Assembly: GCA_965153455.1 (NCBI GenBank)
Contig: OZ234496.1
Span: 18,902,304 to 18,966,303, forward strand
Direction of reading: 5' to 3'
DNA length: 64,000 nt
Source: Sphagnum compactum
Lineage: Eukaryota; Bryophyta; Sphagnopsida; Sphagnales
Part shown: positions 24,192-37,200 of the stretch, in pieces
How positions within the stretch are numbered: the first letter of the stretch is position 1
How the letters are laid out: the number at the start of each line of letters is the position of its first letter
Notes under the pieces: model-generated
Seen by the model: only the letters and a program-made list of their open reading frames with translations
Told to the model about the DNA's origin: nothing
Database searches by the model: none
Translations under genes and position numbers: made by a program

Positions 24192-27100
24192 ATGCAGACA
24201 GGGGGATTGTGTATGCAGAGTGTGAGAATTACATTGCAGCCAGTAGTGATCTCTGCTGCAAAGCCTTCTACTGCTGCTGCTGCTACTGCTTGCCAGAGTG
24301 ACAATCTCATAAGCCAGAAGCGATTCTTCCGCTGTGGTGGTCTGTCCTCGCTACAAATCCGACCTCTAGCTTCGGTCGCTGAGGCTCCTCTTTGGCGTCA
24401 CAGATCGATGAGTACCGTGCGGGCATCTGTGGAAGAAAATGGTAGTTCTACTGGTTTGTTTCTTCCATAAGACTTCGCATTCTCCCTGCGATTTCATTCT
24501 TAGAAATTTGGACAGGTTCTTGTTGTACAGAGCTTTTTTGGCAGTAATCTAGAATGGAGTGCTAGGCGAAGTGAGAATGGAAAGCTAGAAGAAGAGTCAC
24601 AATCGTCCATCAGTCAGTAGAGTGTTCTGATTCATATCCGTTGAACTTCGCAGGAACGCCCGTAGCGCCATTCTTGACTGACGCTGCAAAGCTAATAGAC
24701 AGTGCCAAGACATTTATTTTCGATTGCGATGGTTTGATTTTCTTTTCCCTTCCGTTTCTTCTTCCTTCCTTCCTGGTTTTCTGTCTGCGCGTTTTGCGCT
24801 CGTAACAAGGATCAACTAGCTGATCAACTACTAGTGATTTACTGCAGAGAAAAATGATGTCCTTCAACAGAAACTGCAATCATTGTTGGATCATGTGCAT
24901 CTTCACCATCCTTCAAGGAGTGCAGCCAGCTTTATCAATAAGCACCATGTTTCTCTAGGGACCTACCTATATACAGGGATTGTTCACTATCTTCTTCTCA
25001 GCAATGAATCTGATTTTGAGTTCTCAGCACTGCAGTAACATGCTCTGGGAGAACTCATATTCCAGGAAGTGTTTGATTGTGGAAAGGGAAATACGCCTTG
25101 AATCACATTCATTCTTAATGTGTTAGAAACATTGGACATGATTGGAGATTTCACTACCTCAACTTGAAGAAACATCAAGTTTCTGGACGTGCCATATTTG
25201 CTAGGTTTTGTCCTGAAGACAAAAGCCGAAATTGTGCAACAAGAAACATCAACTTTCTGGACATGCCATATTTACTAGGTTTTGTCCCAAAAACAAAGCT
25301 GTCATTGTGCAACAAGAAACATCAAGTTTCTGGACATACAATATTTGTTTAGTTTTGTCCTGAAAACAAAGCCGTCTTTGTGCAACAAGAGACATCAAGT
25401 TTCTGGACATGCCACATTTGTTAGGTTTTGTCTCGTAAACAAAGCTGTAATTGTGTAAAGCTGCTTCCTTTTAACTGAAAGTTGCTTCAATTAAAGTGAT
25501 AGCAGCACATAAAACCCTTCCAACTTTTGATAAGAATCTGATACTAGTTTTCGGATGATGTGGGTTGCTCAATGCTTCTCATAGTTTCCATGTGCAGGTG
25601 TTATCTGGAAGGGTGACAAGCTTATTGATGGTGTTCCAGAGACTCTCGATATGCTGCGTAGCATGGTGAATCTTGTTTCCACCATGCTGCACTTTCTCTC
25701 AGAAGAACTATGGACAGGATTTTTCTATGGACATTCAAATTCTTTCATTTGCCATGCACATTTTATTTGATTCTGGTTTGGAAGTGTGATCCTTATAGGA
25801 TTTGCAAAATTGATATGTAAGATCACAAGATGCAACTTCTGATCAAAGTTTTGGAGCTTGGTAGGGAAAAAAACTGGTGTTTGTGACCAATAACTCCACC
25901 AAGTCAAGGAAGCAGTATGGAAAGAAGTTTGAGTCACTGGGTCTTGATGTGACTGAGGTAAGTGCAGCAGTGTTCACTGTGTTTTTTGGCAGACCTTGCC
26001 TACAATATAGGTATGTTTCTTGATTGTATGGTATGTTTCTTGGTTCTACCCAATGAGTTCAACAAACTACGTACTGTGCTGCAGGAGGAGATATTTGCAT
26101 CGTCCTTTGCAGCAGCTGCCTACTTGAAATCAATAAACTTCCCTTCAGACAAGAAGGTACAGGCATTTCTCTCTCTGGACACACTTTATGAACAGCTGAA
26201 TTTTAGTGTTCCTTCCTGATCACAAATTAAGGGAAACCAAGATAATAATACCATTCTGAATGGGCAAACAGCAAGGTTAGTCACATGTTTTCACTGTATT
26301 ATTGCTTGGGGGGAATGTTGAATGCATTACCAGGTGTATGTTGTTGGTGAAGCGGGAATTCAGTTGGAGCTCAAGCAAGCAGGCATCAGTTACATTGGAG
26401 GCCCTGTACTTCTCTCTCCTTTGCCAGTCCTAACTTATCTTTGCTACTTATCAACGGTGCCAAAGTACTATGTATCTAGTATTCATCTCAGTCGTCCTTT
26501 CGAATTCTCTTTTCACCTGTTATGGAGGTTGTGCCAAGAAGCATGCCAAATCTGAAGGTTTTCATCTGATAGTTGGGTGTGTAATTGGGTTGCTGGATTT
26601 CCAGGAAGATGGGGACAAGAAAATAGACTTGGCACCAGGTCATTTCATGGAGCATGACCAGGATGTATAATGTCTCCCCTTTCTTGTGTGTATGCATTAT
26701 GTGCTTTCAATTTTGCTATTTGTTAGAGCAAAAGCAAATATTCTTTGGAGTCAGAACTTGTGTTCCTCAACAATCAATCTGATGTCTGTCATTGTTTCTA
26801 TGACCTTGGGGTGTGATTGAGCTGAAGGTAGGGATGCTTTCTGTATGCTTTCTTCCAATGGAGATGTGTGGGGGCAGTTTGGTTTTTCTTTATTCTTACT
26901 AAGATGAAAGGCCTTCCTGGGTGCAGGTGGGAGCAGTGGTTGTGGGATTTGATAGGAACATCAATTACTACAAACTTCAGTGAGTCTACTTCGTCTTTTC
27001 TGGCATTTTCCAGTTGCATATTTGGTTGGTGCTCACCATGCAGCTTTCATATTTCATGATACACCGTAGGCCAGGGAGTGGAAGGAGAAAGTGTACCAGT

Positions 27101-28601
27101 GTGTTGAAACGCAGTTTTGGTAGTTTCTGGTGTATGGACATAGGTGTAGCATGTTTCCCTGCCAGAAAGAGAAGGGCCAAATTGTGTGACTAAATAAGTG
27201 CTTCTCTGGGACTATGATATAAGTCTCAGAATTGGATTCTCAAGTGATCTCATGTGTGCCTTGTTTTGTGGTGAGCAAAAACCTGACTAACTACAGGATT
27301 GTTGGCCAGGTATGCAACTCTATGTGTACGGGAAAATCCTGGTTGCCTGTTCATTGCCACCAACTGTGATGCTGTGACTCATTTGACCGATGCCCAAGAA
27401 TGGGCAGGCAATTCTCTTCCCTTATATTATATCATGAACTGTTTTTCACATGTATACTTATCTCTAACCAAGGTGCCTCCAACAAATAAATTCTGTTAAT
27501 AATCACATAAACAGACACCCAGTTGGGTCTCACCTTCTGTAGGTCATTTTACAAACTGAAGAGTATCTAACTGTTGAGTCTGCCTGCTTGCAGTGGTAGC
27601 AAGAGATATCTACTTTGCCCCTTAAATTCTGTATAGGGAAGTGAGGGAACTGAAGGTGTTCATGTCAGGGAAACATACTGAGAGGAAGGGTGAAACAGGA
27701 GGGGGAGCAATGGTGGGAGCAATAAAAGGTTCGACAAAGAAGGAGCCACTTGTAGTGGGCAAGCCCTCAACATTTATGATGGACTATCTTGCTTCAGAGT
27801 ATAAAGTCTTTTCTTACTCTCCCCACCTTCTTTGGCTCCTATATTTCTTCTTGACTTTGTGCAACACTTTGTGACCTCCAGTAGTGAAATGGCCATGCAT
27901 TAATGCCTGCCTGTCTGCTAATCATCCGTGCATTATTTTCTGTCTAGCTCACCTCTGGTATTTTGACTTTATTTGCTTTGATTATCTTTTGCCAAGCTTA
28001 TTCATTGTTTGAGAGTCACTGGAATATTTATTAACTCTATTCATGAACACTTTGCATGTGCTTGCTGTCAGCAATGCTGCATGATCACAGTTTACTGGTC
28101 AGCTTGGAGCCCTTCTAAACCTGTGGTATCTTGACTTAGAATTCACTGTGTGAAACAAGCAGTCTGATATCTTGCATTTGTTGAAGCAGGCCTGAGGTAG
28201 AAGTTGCATGATGTTGTTTAAGCTTTTCTGATTTGTTTTGCCAGATTCAAAATCAGCAAGTCAGAGATCTGCATGGTGGGCGACAGGCTTGATACTGATA
28301 TTCTTTTTGGGCAGAATGGTGGCTGCAAAACTTTGCTTGTCCTCTCTGGTACTCTACAACTGATTCCCCTTCTATTATTGTACATCCTCTGAGTACTACC
28401 ACTTCTCTATTGTACTGCTTTACATGGACTGAGACAAAGAGCTTGTTTCTTTGTCATATAAATTCTCACAGGTATTCTTGGTGCTCTGCAGGAGTAACAA
28501 CTCTGGAGACACTCCAAAGCCCTGACAACTCCATCCAGCCTGATGCTTACACAAACCAGATATCTGATCTTCTTTCTGCCAAGAAAGTTGCCAGTGCTTG
28601 A
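24192..28601 (+). CDS. PGLP1: Phosphoglycolate phosphatase, chloroplastic (12 exons, 389 aa)
   Basis: HAD-superfamily phosphatase that hydrolyses 2-phosphoglycolate to glycolate in the plastid, the first step of photorespiration. Exons: 24192-24453, 24654-24731, 25598-25665, 25865-25957, 26085-26156, 26334-26405, 26605-26664, 26927-26979, 27310-27407, 27699-27798, 28245-28348, 28492-28601, total 1170 nt in frame. Exon 1 gives a Ser/Ala/Arg-rich, acid-poor leader of about 80 aa, as expected for a transit peptide. HAD motif I is FDCDG (Asp about 111 and 113), motif II TNNST (about 144-148), motif III Lys in GKPSTFMM (about 307), motif [10 protein letters not shown] (about 331-338). Intron 9 is read as GC-AG because only CAG|GCAATT restores the conserved AGGG-MVGA junction. 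Residue 272 is Cys where plant and animal homologues have Arg in the TNRDA motif. Everything else looks functional. Confidence 0.95.
25165..25455. repeat. Four tandem ~74-bp repeats in PGLP1 intron 2
   Basis: Copies start near 25166, 25241, 25314 and 25388. Each holds AAGAAACATCAAGTTTCTGG, then a GCCATATTTG-like block, TAGGTTTTGTC and an ATTGTGCAACAAG-like end. The first block contains a small inverted repeat, GAAAC-ATCAA-GTTTC, so each unit could fold into a hairpin. The array lies in the 866-bp second intron. Confidence 0.9.
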
Positions 28602-29780
28602 ATTCAAATAGAAGCAATAGGATGTTTGGAGCATATAGGCACTATTTGCTGCATTGACCAACATGGCCTTCTAGGTACAAAGTCACATGCGAACCACAAT
28701 GTGTTCCAAAATGTATATTTGAGCTTTGAGCTTGCTCTATTACCACTTCTGGTCCTTCAATATCTGACTGGCTTTGACAGATGGTTCCACCTTGGTGGTG
28801 TTGAAGTCTCCCAGACACTGCCTGGGTCTTGGAGTAATGAAGAATTCTTGTGTTGATCAGTCTGGTGAAATCACAAAAACCATTGATTGTCTACCCAAGT
28901 AGAGAGCACAAGTGGAGAAGGTATGATTGCTGGAATGTGATTCATCTACATTTTCTAAACTGTGATTGCTTGGACATTGACTGGAAAACCTGTACAGTGT
29001 ACATGGGAGAGATGAAGGGGACATCTTGTGCACATTTTCCAGGTTTGTATTCAGATGTAAGCTTTGTGAATGCATTATTAGTTAGTTGATAAATACAAAT
29101 CTGAAATTCCTTTGGTTTGAGAGCATTAGAAATCATCATCAGCTTTTCTTCTGATGGGCTAAATTATCTCATCACTTATTGTCTGGTTTTGGGCAAGGTA
29201 CTTTGACTCCATGCGGATTACACAAAACCCATTAAGGATCTGTTGGAATTGTGTAGGAAAACTGTGGCTTCTACGATGCGTCATGTTCAGATCCACCCTG
29301 AATTTCATTGCTTAAGTGCTACATGTTCTTTTGTTTCCCACTAAATAATACATCAGAATGAAGATCTTGTATCACTTGGATATTAGAGAATTTCCATGAC
29401 GACGGCAATATGAATCCCAGTTCCAGAATATGGACATTTTTCTTTTTGCAAATGCACAGAACCTGGGAACCGCATTAAACTGGAATTCATTCCACAAGTG
29501 AGTCAGCCAGTTACACCAACATCTAATCTGCTACCTTGCAAAGAGCCAGAGTCAGCTTGTGGTGGCAATATTGCTAAGGTATAGAGTACAGACTTTGTCA
29601 ACATCTCTTCAGTATTTACTAGATGTGTCAAGCTTAAATGTGTTCCATAGTTGGGGCTCTATGCTTGTGGGAAACAAAAGAGATTTGGGGCTCTCAGTCA
29701 CACAACAACACATTATTCCAGACTATCGGACCCTCCTCTTTTAGATGTTGTGCATCTTTCCCAAACTGAAGGCATTTCTT
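28602..29780. other. PGLP1 3' flank and spacer
   Basis: No coding signal is visible. The first few hundred bases are probably PGLP1 3' UTR; no polyadenylation site was assigned. Confidence 0.45.
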
Positions 29781-30580
29781 AAAACCCACAATGCCTTCAC
29801 AAATTGAAGCATGCAAGTGCAAGTGCAAGTTCAAATGGCCAATAGATGTTTGCACCTCTTGGTAATTGAAACATGTGAAAACATGTGAACAAATCAAAGT
29901 ATTGGCATCATCTGGTTAGAGATGGACTGCAATTCTTGGTACATGAAACATGTGAACAAATCAAAGTGTTGGTGTCATTTGGTTAAAGATAGAGGTAATT
30001 TTTGCAATTTCATGCATTTTGACAAATTGATGTTTTGAATGTTTTGGAGTGAAGTCAATTGGTCAATACATGTTGGTATTTTTTGTAATTCATGCATTTG
30101 AATAAATTGAAGTTTTGGAGTGCACTCAATTGGCCAATAGATGTAAGCAACTATTGCAATTGGCAATAACCTAACAAATTGAAATTTTTTGATATCATCA
30201 ATTATCTAATAGATGTAATCAATTCTTTCAATCGTTAATAACTTGATAAATTGAAGTCTTCAAGTGCATTTAATTGGCCAATAGATATAGGTAATTTTCA
30301 TAATTTGGGAACACTTGGATAAATCGAAGTTTTGAAATGCATTCAATTGACCAATAGATGAAGGCAATCTTTAGAAGTTACATGTAAACACATGAATATT
30401 TTGGAGTGCACTTAGTTGGCCAATTGATGTAAGAAATTTTCCAACCACCATGATGTGACAAATTAAATTTTTGAAATGCATTCAACTAGCCAATAGAAGT
30501 AGGCAATTTTTGTAGTTGTAAACATCTTGACAAATTGAAGTTTTAGAGTGCACTTTGACCCAAATGTTGTGATTGGTCAT
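29781..30580 (-). pseudogene. Decayed leucine-rich-repeat array of an NLR-type resistance gene
   Basis: On the plus strand a block like GGCCAATAGATGTAGGCAAT recurs roughly every 72 bp (near 29838, 30058, 30132, 30205, 30276, 30349, 30418, 30490). On the minus strand 72 bp is 24 codons, the period of plant NLR leucine-rich repeats. The best-preserved piece (30166-29975) reads LTSLQNIQNINLSKCMKLQK followed by LP, and another near 29860 reads VQTSIGHLN. This matches the LxxLxxLxLSxCxxLQxLPxSIGQL pattern. Stops and frameshifts occur throughout, and no NB-ARC or TIR domain was found upstream. It is a relic containing only repeats. Confidence 0.75.
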
Positions 30581-33500
30581 GATTGTTTAAAATCCCATCC
30601 ATTGTAATTTTAACAAGACATTTATCTTTCAAGTTTTGCAATGCCAATGGAGCAAGTAAACTCGTGTACATCATTATATATGAAAGACAAATATATTTAT
30701 CGGTAAAAACTCCATTAATCTTGAATACCAGAGGGAAATTAAATTGTACAAAGGAAAGCTCACTATGAAACCATCACATGTTTGTATTCTCCAGACACTG
30801 AAGCTTGAGCAGTTTCAATGGGGACCAAAGGCATCTTGATCACAATAGAGACATAATCAACCTCTTCCTTCCTTTTTGCCTGCTGTCCCAACATAACCAT
30901 ACCTTTCTTCTCCATGCTTTCACTTGAACCTCACACAATCATCCCCTATGCTGCTGTCTGCCCTCCATTATTTTCTCTTCAGAACCTTTCTTTCAATTAT
31001 TTACTCTCCAAAATCCCTTGAAAGGCATGGAGTTTGTGTTAATGCTGAACATACTTGCTGTCTTTGCCCAATTTGTAAGGAGAAGGTAAAAGCAAAAAGC
31101 TCAAGATGTAGGGCGACATTACAAAGGGGCTGGGGAAATCAGTAAATTGTTACGAGCCTCTGAACTTCAAGAGGAAATTGTAAAAAGCTTCTAAGCTTGT
31201 GCAAGAACTCAGAATATAGGAAGAGAAAAAGGAAAATCAAGGAACTGAAATTTGTGGATAAGAGTTCAAATTTGCAACTAGACAAAGGTGAAAATTAATG
31301 AGGCACAGGCTTTCAAAATACAGGGACAAGAACAGCTCCAATGCCTTTTGAAGAATTAGTGAATATTGAATACCTTTACAATATATGGCCAAGAAGAAGT
31401 TTCATAACTCGAGAGTTTTAGAAGGGACTAAAGAGATGGTTTGGGTCAGTGTAAAGCTGTTGGGTATCTGTCATCGCTTGTCTGACAAGACAAGAATGTC
31501 ACTTACTCAAAACCATAGCACGTGTTTGGGGAGTATTGTACATACCTGTACGTGTTAGGTAGATCTTAACTGATGGAACTAGGCCTCAAGTTTGGAAGAA
31601 GATTTTGTTCACTGCTCCCAAGGTTGTCTGCGGAACCCAACTTCCACTCTCCCAATTGATTCTATAAGAGTGCAGCACAGAGACCCAAAGAATCCAGAGA
31701 TGTGGTCAAAACAGTGATGCTTATAATTCCACACAAAAGAGTGAGGCATGCACAAGCAGATCCGTCCTTGGCAAACAAAGTTCACATGAAACAGTGCATG
31801 AGAATGCACAGGTTTAGCAACCCAAGGATCTGTTCTTCAGCACAAGTGCTTGTGAAATCCCAGACAATCTAGACCCTGACCAAATAATGGGTAGATTGAA
31901 AGTCTTGTGTGCACACATTAATTGACCCTAGGCCTGTAATTTTATAGCACACAAGCAAGCTATCTTATTGGAGCTCTGGATGAGTACAAAAATAGTAAAA
32001 AGTGGGCACCAGTGGTCTTGTTTTTGGGGGCAACGCTTTGCATTTTTTTCAACCTGAAAAATATGATTTCTATACACATGCAGGACTTTGTTGTAAAAAA
32101 TGGCCCTAATTTGCTAGATTTCAGAGTTTAATGGGCCAAGCTGCAGTAGGATGTTTAAGAAGTTCATTCCTGGACATTATGTTTATCAGAATGGTGAACA
32201 AATATCTACAATTCAGTAGCCCTTCTTACACATCCCTGGAGGACATGATTTTCCTGTAAACAAAGTCCTTGCAGTAGAGGGGTATTGTGATGATCAACCA
32301 TGAAATGATCTTGTGTTGTGTGGTGGCATACAACCTTGACAATGTCACTGAATATGCGACCTCCAATAAGCTTGACTATGTTCTTTCCTGTCTCCCCTTT
32401 CCTATATGGCTATGTAACAACAGGATAAAGGATATGAGGTATACTACATGAGGATATGTTTATACCCTCCCAATCCAGCTGCCATTATCATGGCTATCAG
32501 ATTGATTGCAGTGAAAACTCTAAAACAACTACTTTAGCTGTTGTCTGTTATTGCAAATAACTAGCAAAACACAACAAGAACGAGTGGGGTCATAACCTTA
32601 CAAGACTCACTCATAAAAGCGTCAGACCTCAACCTTCATATGAATAGCAGTGACAAGCTGGTATGACCACCCACTGACTTCATCAGCTGCCATCTAATAC
32701 CCTTTGTGAGCACTCTATTTGTGTTATATAGAGAGGTTTCCATTACAGCAGTGTCCAAATTGTTGGAAGTTCTGTGTTTGAAGAACATCTGAGGAGTTGA
32801 CTCACCTTGACATTATTCCCGGGACACAAAATCTTGTAAAACCTAGGAGATGATATAGGTTAAATTTTTGTCTACAAACACAATTTCAGACAACTGTATT
32901 GAGGTTTGTAACTGTGCTCCAACAAGACATCAATGCTGTGGTACACCATAGCAATCATAGATGGTGAAAGAAAAAGGTTTCTCAATCTGGGCTGCCATAT
33001 TTTACAGGAAATCATCTATCTTCTGATTTTGCTTACATGCTCAGCAAATCCATGGAATGCCAACCGCTTCAGGGCCCTGAAGACAAGCTCATATGTTCCT
33101 TCTCACCCAGCCCCCCCCTCCCATCCCAGCAGGCCCGTCCACCCCAAGCCCACAGTCTTTTCACTTACAGCAACAATGTAAATGTTGCAAAATCCCACAT
33201 GTATTGAGAGAGACATGGAATCATTATGACATTATCTCAAATGACATTACTGGAAAATTCAGCAATTATAGTGCCTCGCATAATCAACTAGAAGAATTTG
33301 CTACTGACTAAAAGCACCTTACTGTAGGCCCCAATTAGAAGATACATTTACAACAGAGTTTACCTGCAGAGAAGGAACAGCTTGGGCGCAGCTAGACACA
33401 AGCAATCCTGGGCCCATGCCCAACCCAATCCCAGCCCCTCCCCGCACCAACCCCAGCCCCTTCCACACATCAATCCCTCAGGAGGGGCCCACAAGCATTG

Positions 33501-34287
33501 CAAATCTGATCAACAACTGGTTCACCATCCAAAAAGCTTCCATATTTGGAAGCAAGTAGGACTACCAACAACACCTTACTGCTGCACTCAAAATCAAAGA
33601 CATTCAATAGTTCTCAGAAAAGATTACATCCTTTCTATAGTGATTTTGTGTTGGCCCTTTCAAACATCAAATGTTTGTATATTGAAAGAAAATATTGCAT
33701 GGAACTGATACACAAAACCAACAGATTCTCGTGTGTGCACAGTACATATAAAAAATGGCATATGCTAACCAGTGCCAATTCAAAGAGCCAGGACAAGGTA
33801 CAAATGTATCCAGAAATAGACAGAAGACACCAAACAGTGTGACAGACAATTACTGCTCAAGTCCTGTCAGCAGCAAACCTAGGTTGCGGAGATAAACCAA
33901 TCCATGTTGAAGAGGGGACAATGTTGAAACCAATGACAGACAGCAACAAGTCGTGCAAAAGTCGCCATTCCCCACCTTTGTTGTATGCACCCACAAAATA
34001 CGGGATCAGAAAAGTCCAGCCAGTTCCACGATCCCTGTCCCAACCGCCCCCCCAATGGACCTCAAATATTGTTCTCTCCTTAATCAGATGGCTTCAAACC
34101 CTGGAACAAAAATGCCTGTATTGGGCCTTTCCATATGAATGCACTCACTACCTTTACATTTCAATGTGAACCTTTCTGATCATTGTCATGCATCTCCCTG
34201 TCCACACAAGATACACCACTGCAGAATGGTAATATCAGATGTTGATGCCTATTAAGGTGAGGACAGCTTAATGATACACCCCTTCTT
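30581..34287. other. Gene-poor spacer between LRR relic and IRR-like gene
   Basis: No convincing coding region is seen. The part nearest 34287 is probably 3' UTR of the minus-strand IRR-like gene. Two C-rich stretches occur (about 33105-33135 and 33415-33470, runs of CCC every few bases). They are G-rich on the strand of the neighbouring gene and could form quadruplexes if transcribed. Short ORFs across them are low-complexity. Confidence 0.45.
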
Positions 34288-37200
34288 TCAGTCACTTAAG
34301 CTAAGGCTCTCTGATTGTGATTTTGAAGGCTCCCTGCGACTCCTTTTGTGCCTGTTTGAGTTTTTCTTTCTTGCAGCTGCATCATCGAGAGTACCCCGTC
34401 CTTTTCCCTGGTCCTCTGAAGGGGACAACTCTTGAGATTCAGATGGATGTCTTTTTCGTTGGTGATGCTTATGCTTCTCAATGCTGTCATCAATTCCTTG
34501 TTTGCTCTTGCTGCTATTGACAGATGGAAATAGCTCAGGAGACAGGGATGGAGATCGTCTCTTCCTGTGATGCTTGTGCTTTCGTCGTTTCCTGTCACCC
34601 TTGTCAGTGTCCTCATCAGTTTTGTGCTTCTTCTTGTGCCTCCGCCGCTCCTTCCGGGTATCTCCATCCTCATTCTTCTCGCCATCATCACCAGTTCCCA
34701 ACTCATCATCCTCTTCCCCATGTTTCTTGCGGTGTGATCGGTGCCTCTCCTTTCTATGTCGTTCATGACGTTCTCCCTCTTCGTCTCTCTCTGAGGTTTT
34801 CATCTCTTTGTGCTTGGCTGTTTCTTCGTCTTCAATGTCATCTTCTTCTTTGTTGTCAAGCTCTACCACACTGGCAGTGCCCTCCAGACCATCCTTCATC
34901 AAATTCACCTTCACACCTCCAGCCTTGCTTTGTGTTTCCTCAGAGATCATTTCAACTGAAACTGTCTTGCTCTCAGCAACTTCAGTCTCCTTGAGTATGG
35001 GCTTGGGACCGAAAATGACAACCTCCTCAGCAGCCATGCTTGCATCAATTTCATTTCTAATCTTTGTATGCCTACCCACATCCTTGCTCACTGGACTCCT
35101 ACCATTCTCTTTTTCCTGCCTCATTCTCTCCACAGACTTCACTTCATACTGTTTATCTGCAGAGGTCCTGGATTTCTCCTTGTTCTCAACTATATCTAGT
35201 TGATCTTGATTGTTCTCTTTCATTCTCTGCCAGTCCTTTTTGTCAATACCACGAAATGTCTCAATTTGGGCATTCAACTGCATGTCAATGGTATCATACC
35301 CCTGTTTTGAAGCAACGTCTGAAACAGTGCTGTTTTGTCGATTGAAATCAGTTCGTTTTTCCCTGACAATCCCTGTCCCAAGACCAACACCAATCTCTTC
35401 TTGCTCCTTAGTGCTTTTATGAATAATTCCCCTTGCTCTCTCAAAACTCTTGGAATTCTCTTTTGCAAGTGCCTTGGCATCATCTCGCCAGTCATCCATT
35501 ACCTCCATCTCTGTGCCATCACTTTCATCATCACTGAGAAGGGATGCATCCTTGCTGCTCTTCTTTAGTGACCTTTTGAAGCCAGGAGCTTCAAGCCCAA
35601 ATTCAGACTTTGTCTGCATTTGTTCTCCTGCTTCACCATTCTTCAACACCTCTGATCTGCTTGCCTGAATATTGATAACAGAGTCCTCAATAGCCATGTG
35701 GACTGTCTCAGATCCTGTACCTCTATCCACCAATTTGTTGCTACCAGGCACAGCCACCTCTGCAGGATTGACTGGGTGATCTTCTCTTCGTTGGTTCTCT
35801 CTGTCTTCATCCATTCCAACAATGACAATCTCCTTGGGAGGACTTGGGCTCTTGATATCCTTCTGAGGACTAAGGTTCCCTTTTCCTCGTACAGGGCTCG
35901 TACTCAAACTGTGACTACTCAAAGAAGGCCTCCTCTTCACATCCTTGGAAGGAGACACTGACTGCCTAGGGCTTCGGGTTGTGGGTCTTCGCTCTGACTT
36001 ACGAATCCCATGTCGCTTAGGGCTAGGGCTTCTCTCCCTGCAATCATCTTACATTTGATATGAGGTACAAATACATTAAAAGTTGCAAACAGTTCAGATG
36101 CAATTATGATCTCCAACACACAAGAAGTACCACACAATTTACTGAAATGAATCAAAGACACTACAAAATCTGGAGCATTACCTGCGATTGCGAGGGGATC
36201 GTGACAATGTACGTGATCTCCTTCTGACTGGACTCCTACTCCTGCTTCTACGAGAGCTTCGAGAAGAATAATAATCTCTACTGCTCCTCTCTCTCTCCCG
36301 CTCACGTCGCACAGAGTAACGTGGGTAGTTGTCACGTCCTCCCCTGTAATGAGATCCACGTTCTCGACTGTGGCGCCGATAGTGATCCCTTGAAACAGAG
36401 GGAGAGCGCCGATCTCGACGGCGGTATCGAATTGGTGATAGTGACCGTGAACGGCGGCCACGGCGGTATCTGATAGGTGACCGTGAGGCTGATTTGGACC
36501 TTGATCGACTTCGAACTCTGCACAAGAAATACCCCACAATATTGTTAAAGCCACCCAAAAAGAAACCTTGAACACTAATTGAAGTTGGCACTACTAGAAC
36601 ATATTCCCTAGGCTGTTGGCCTCCTCATAGGTTTACCCTATTGGCTTCCTGATTGGTAACCCATTCCAGTACTTTTTCCAACCTGAATTCTTGTGGAAGC
36701 AGTGTATCCACCTTGGTTTAGCTGCAAGATAGAACCACCAACAATGGATACAGATTGCTCTCCAGGCATTTCTAGGATACAAATCAAAAAAGCACTTAAA
36801 GTGAAACTGAATGCAAGCACACCTACTATTGCTTACCTTAACATTGCCTTAGTATTCCAAGGGCAAGCACCATCTAACAATGAGACAGCATCAAAAAGTG
36901 CTGATAGCTGTTTCTAATTTTTTTGCTTGTTTGCTGAAAGACCCTTCAGGTTGTCTAGATGCTATAGAATATAACCAACTAATGGAAGCAAAGAGCCAGC
37001 TTGATCAACTTCCACCAGTTCCATGCAATTGCTGACATCTACCTCTTCAAAAGTAATGTCAGGCCCATACAAGTGCTTCTAACTAATGCAATTGTGTTCT
37101 TTAGAACAAGCTACATGTTTGAAGCTTCCTAAATAAGCATGTCCTTAAGTAGGGCTTACCGTGCATTCCCACTGGCCTTTCCTGGAGGAAGTTGATTCTC

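Noticed and set aside
7892-28601. LON2 and PGLP1 as a photorespiration/peroxisome gene cluster
   Set aside because: They are separated by about 9.7 kb of transposon debris and another locus, with separate promoters; two neighbours are too few to infer clustering.
34296-35668. Several open frames on both strands over the IRR-like exon 4
   Set aside because: They are shadows of the 1750-bp coding exon; the charged low-complexity codons leave other frames open.
35937-36575. 212-codon minus-strand frame
   Set aside because: It spans an intron and is out of frame with the RS-domain exon, which itself fits the conserved protein.
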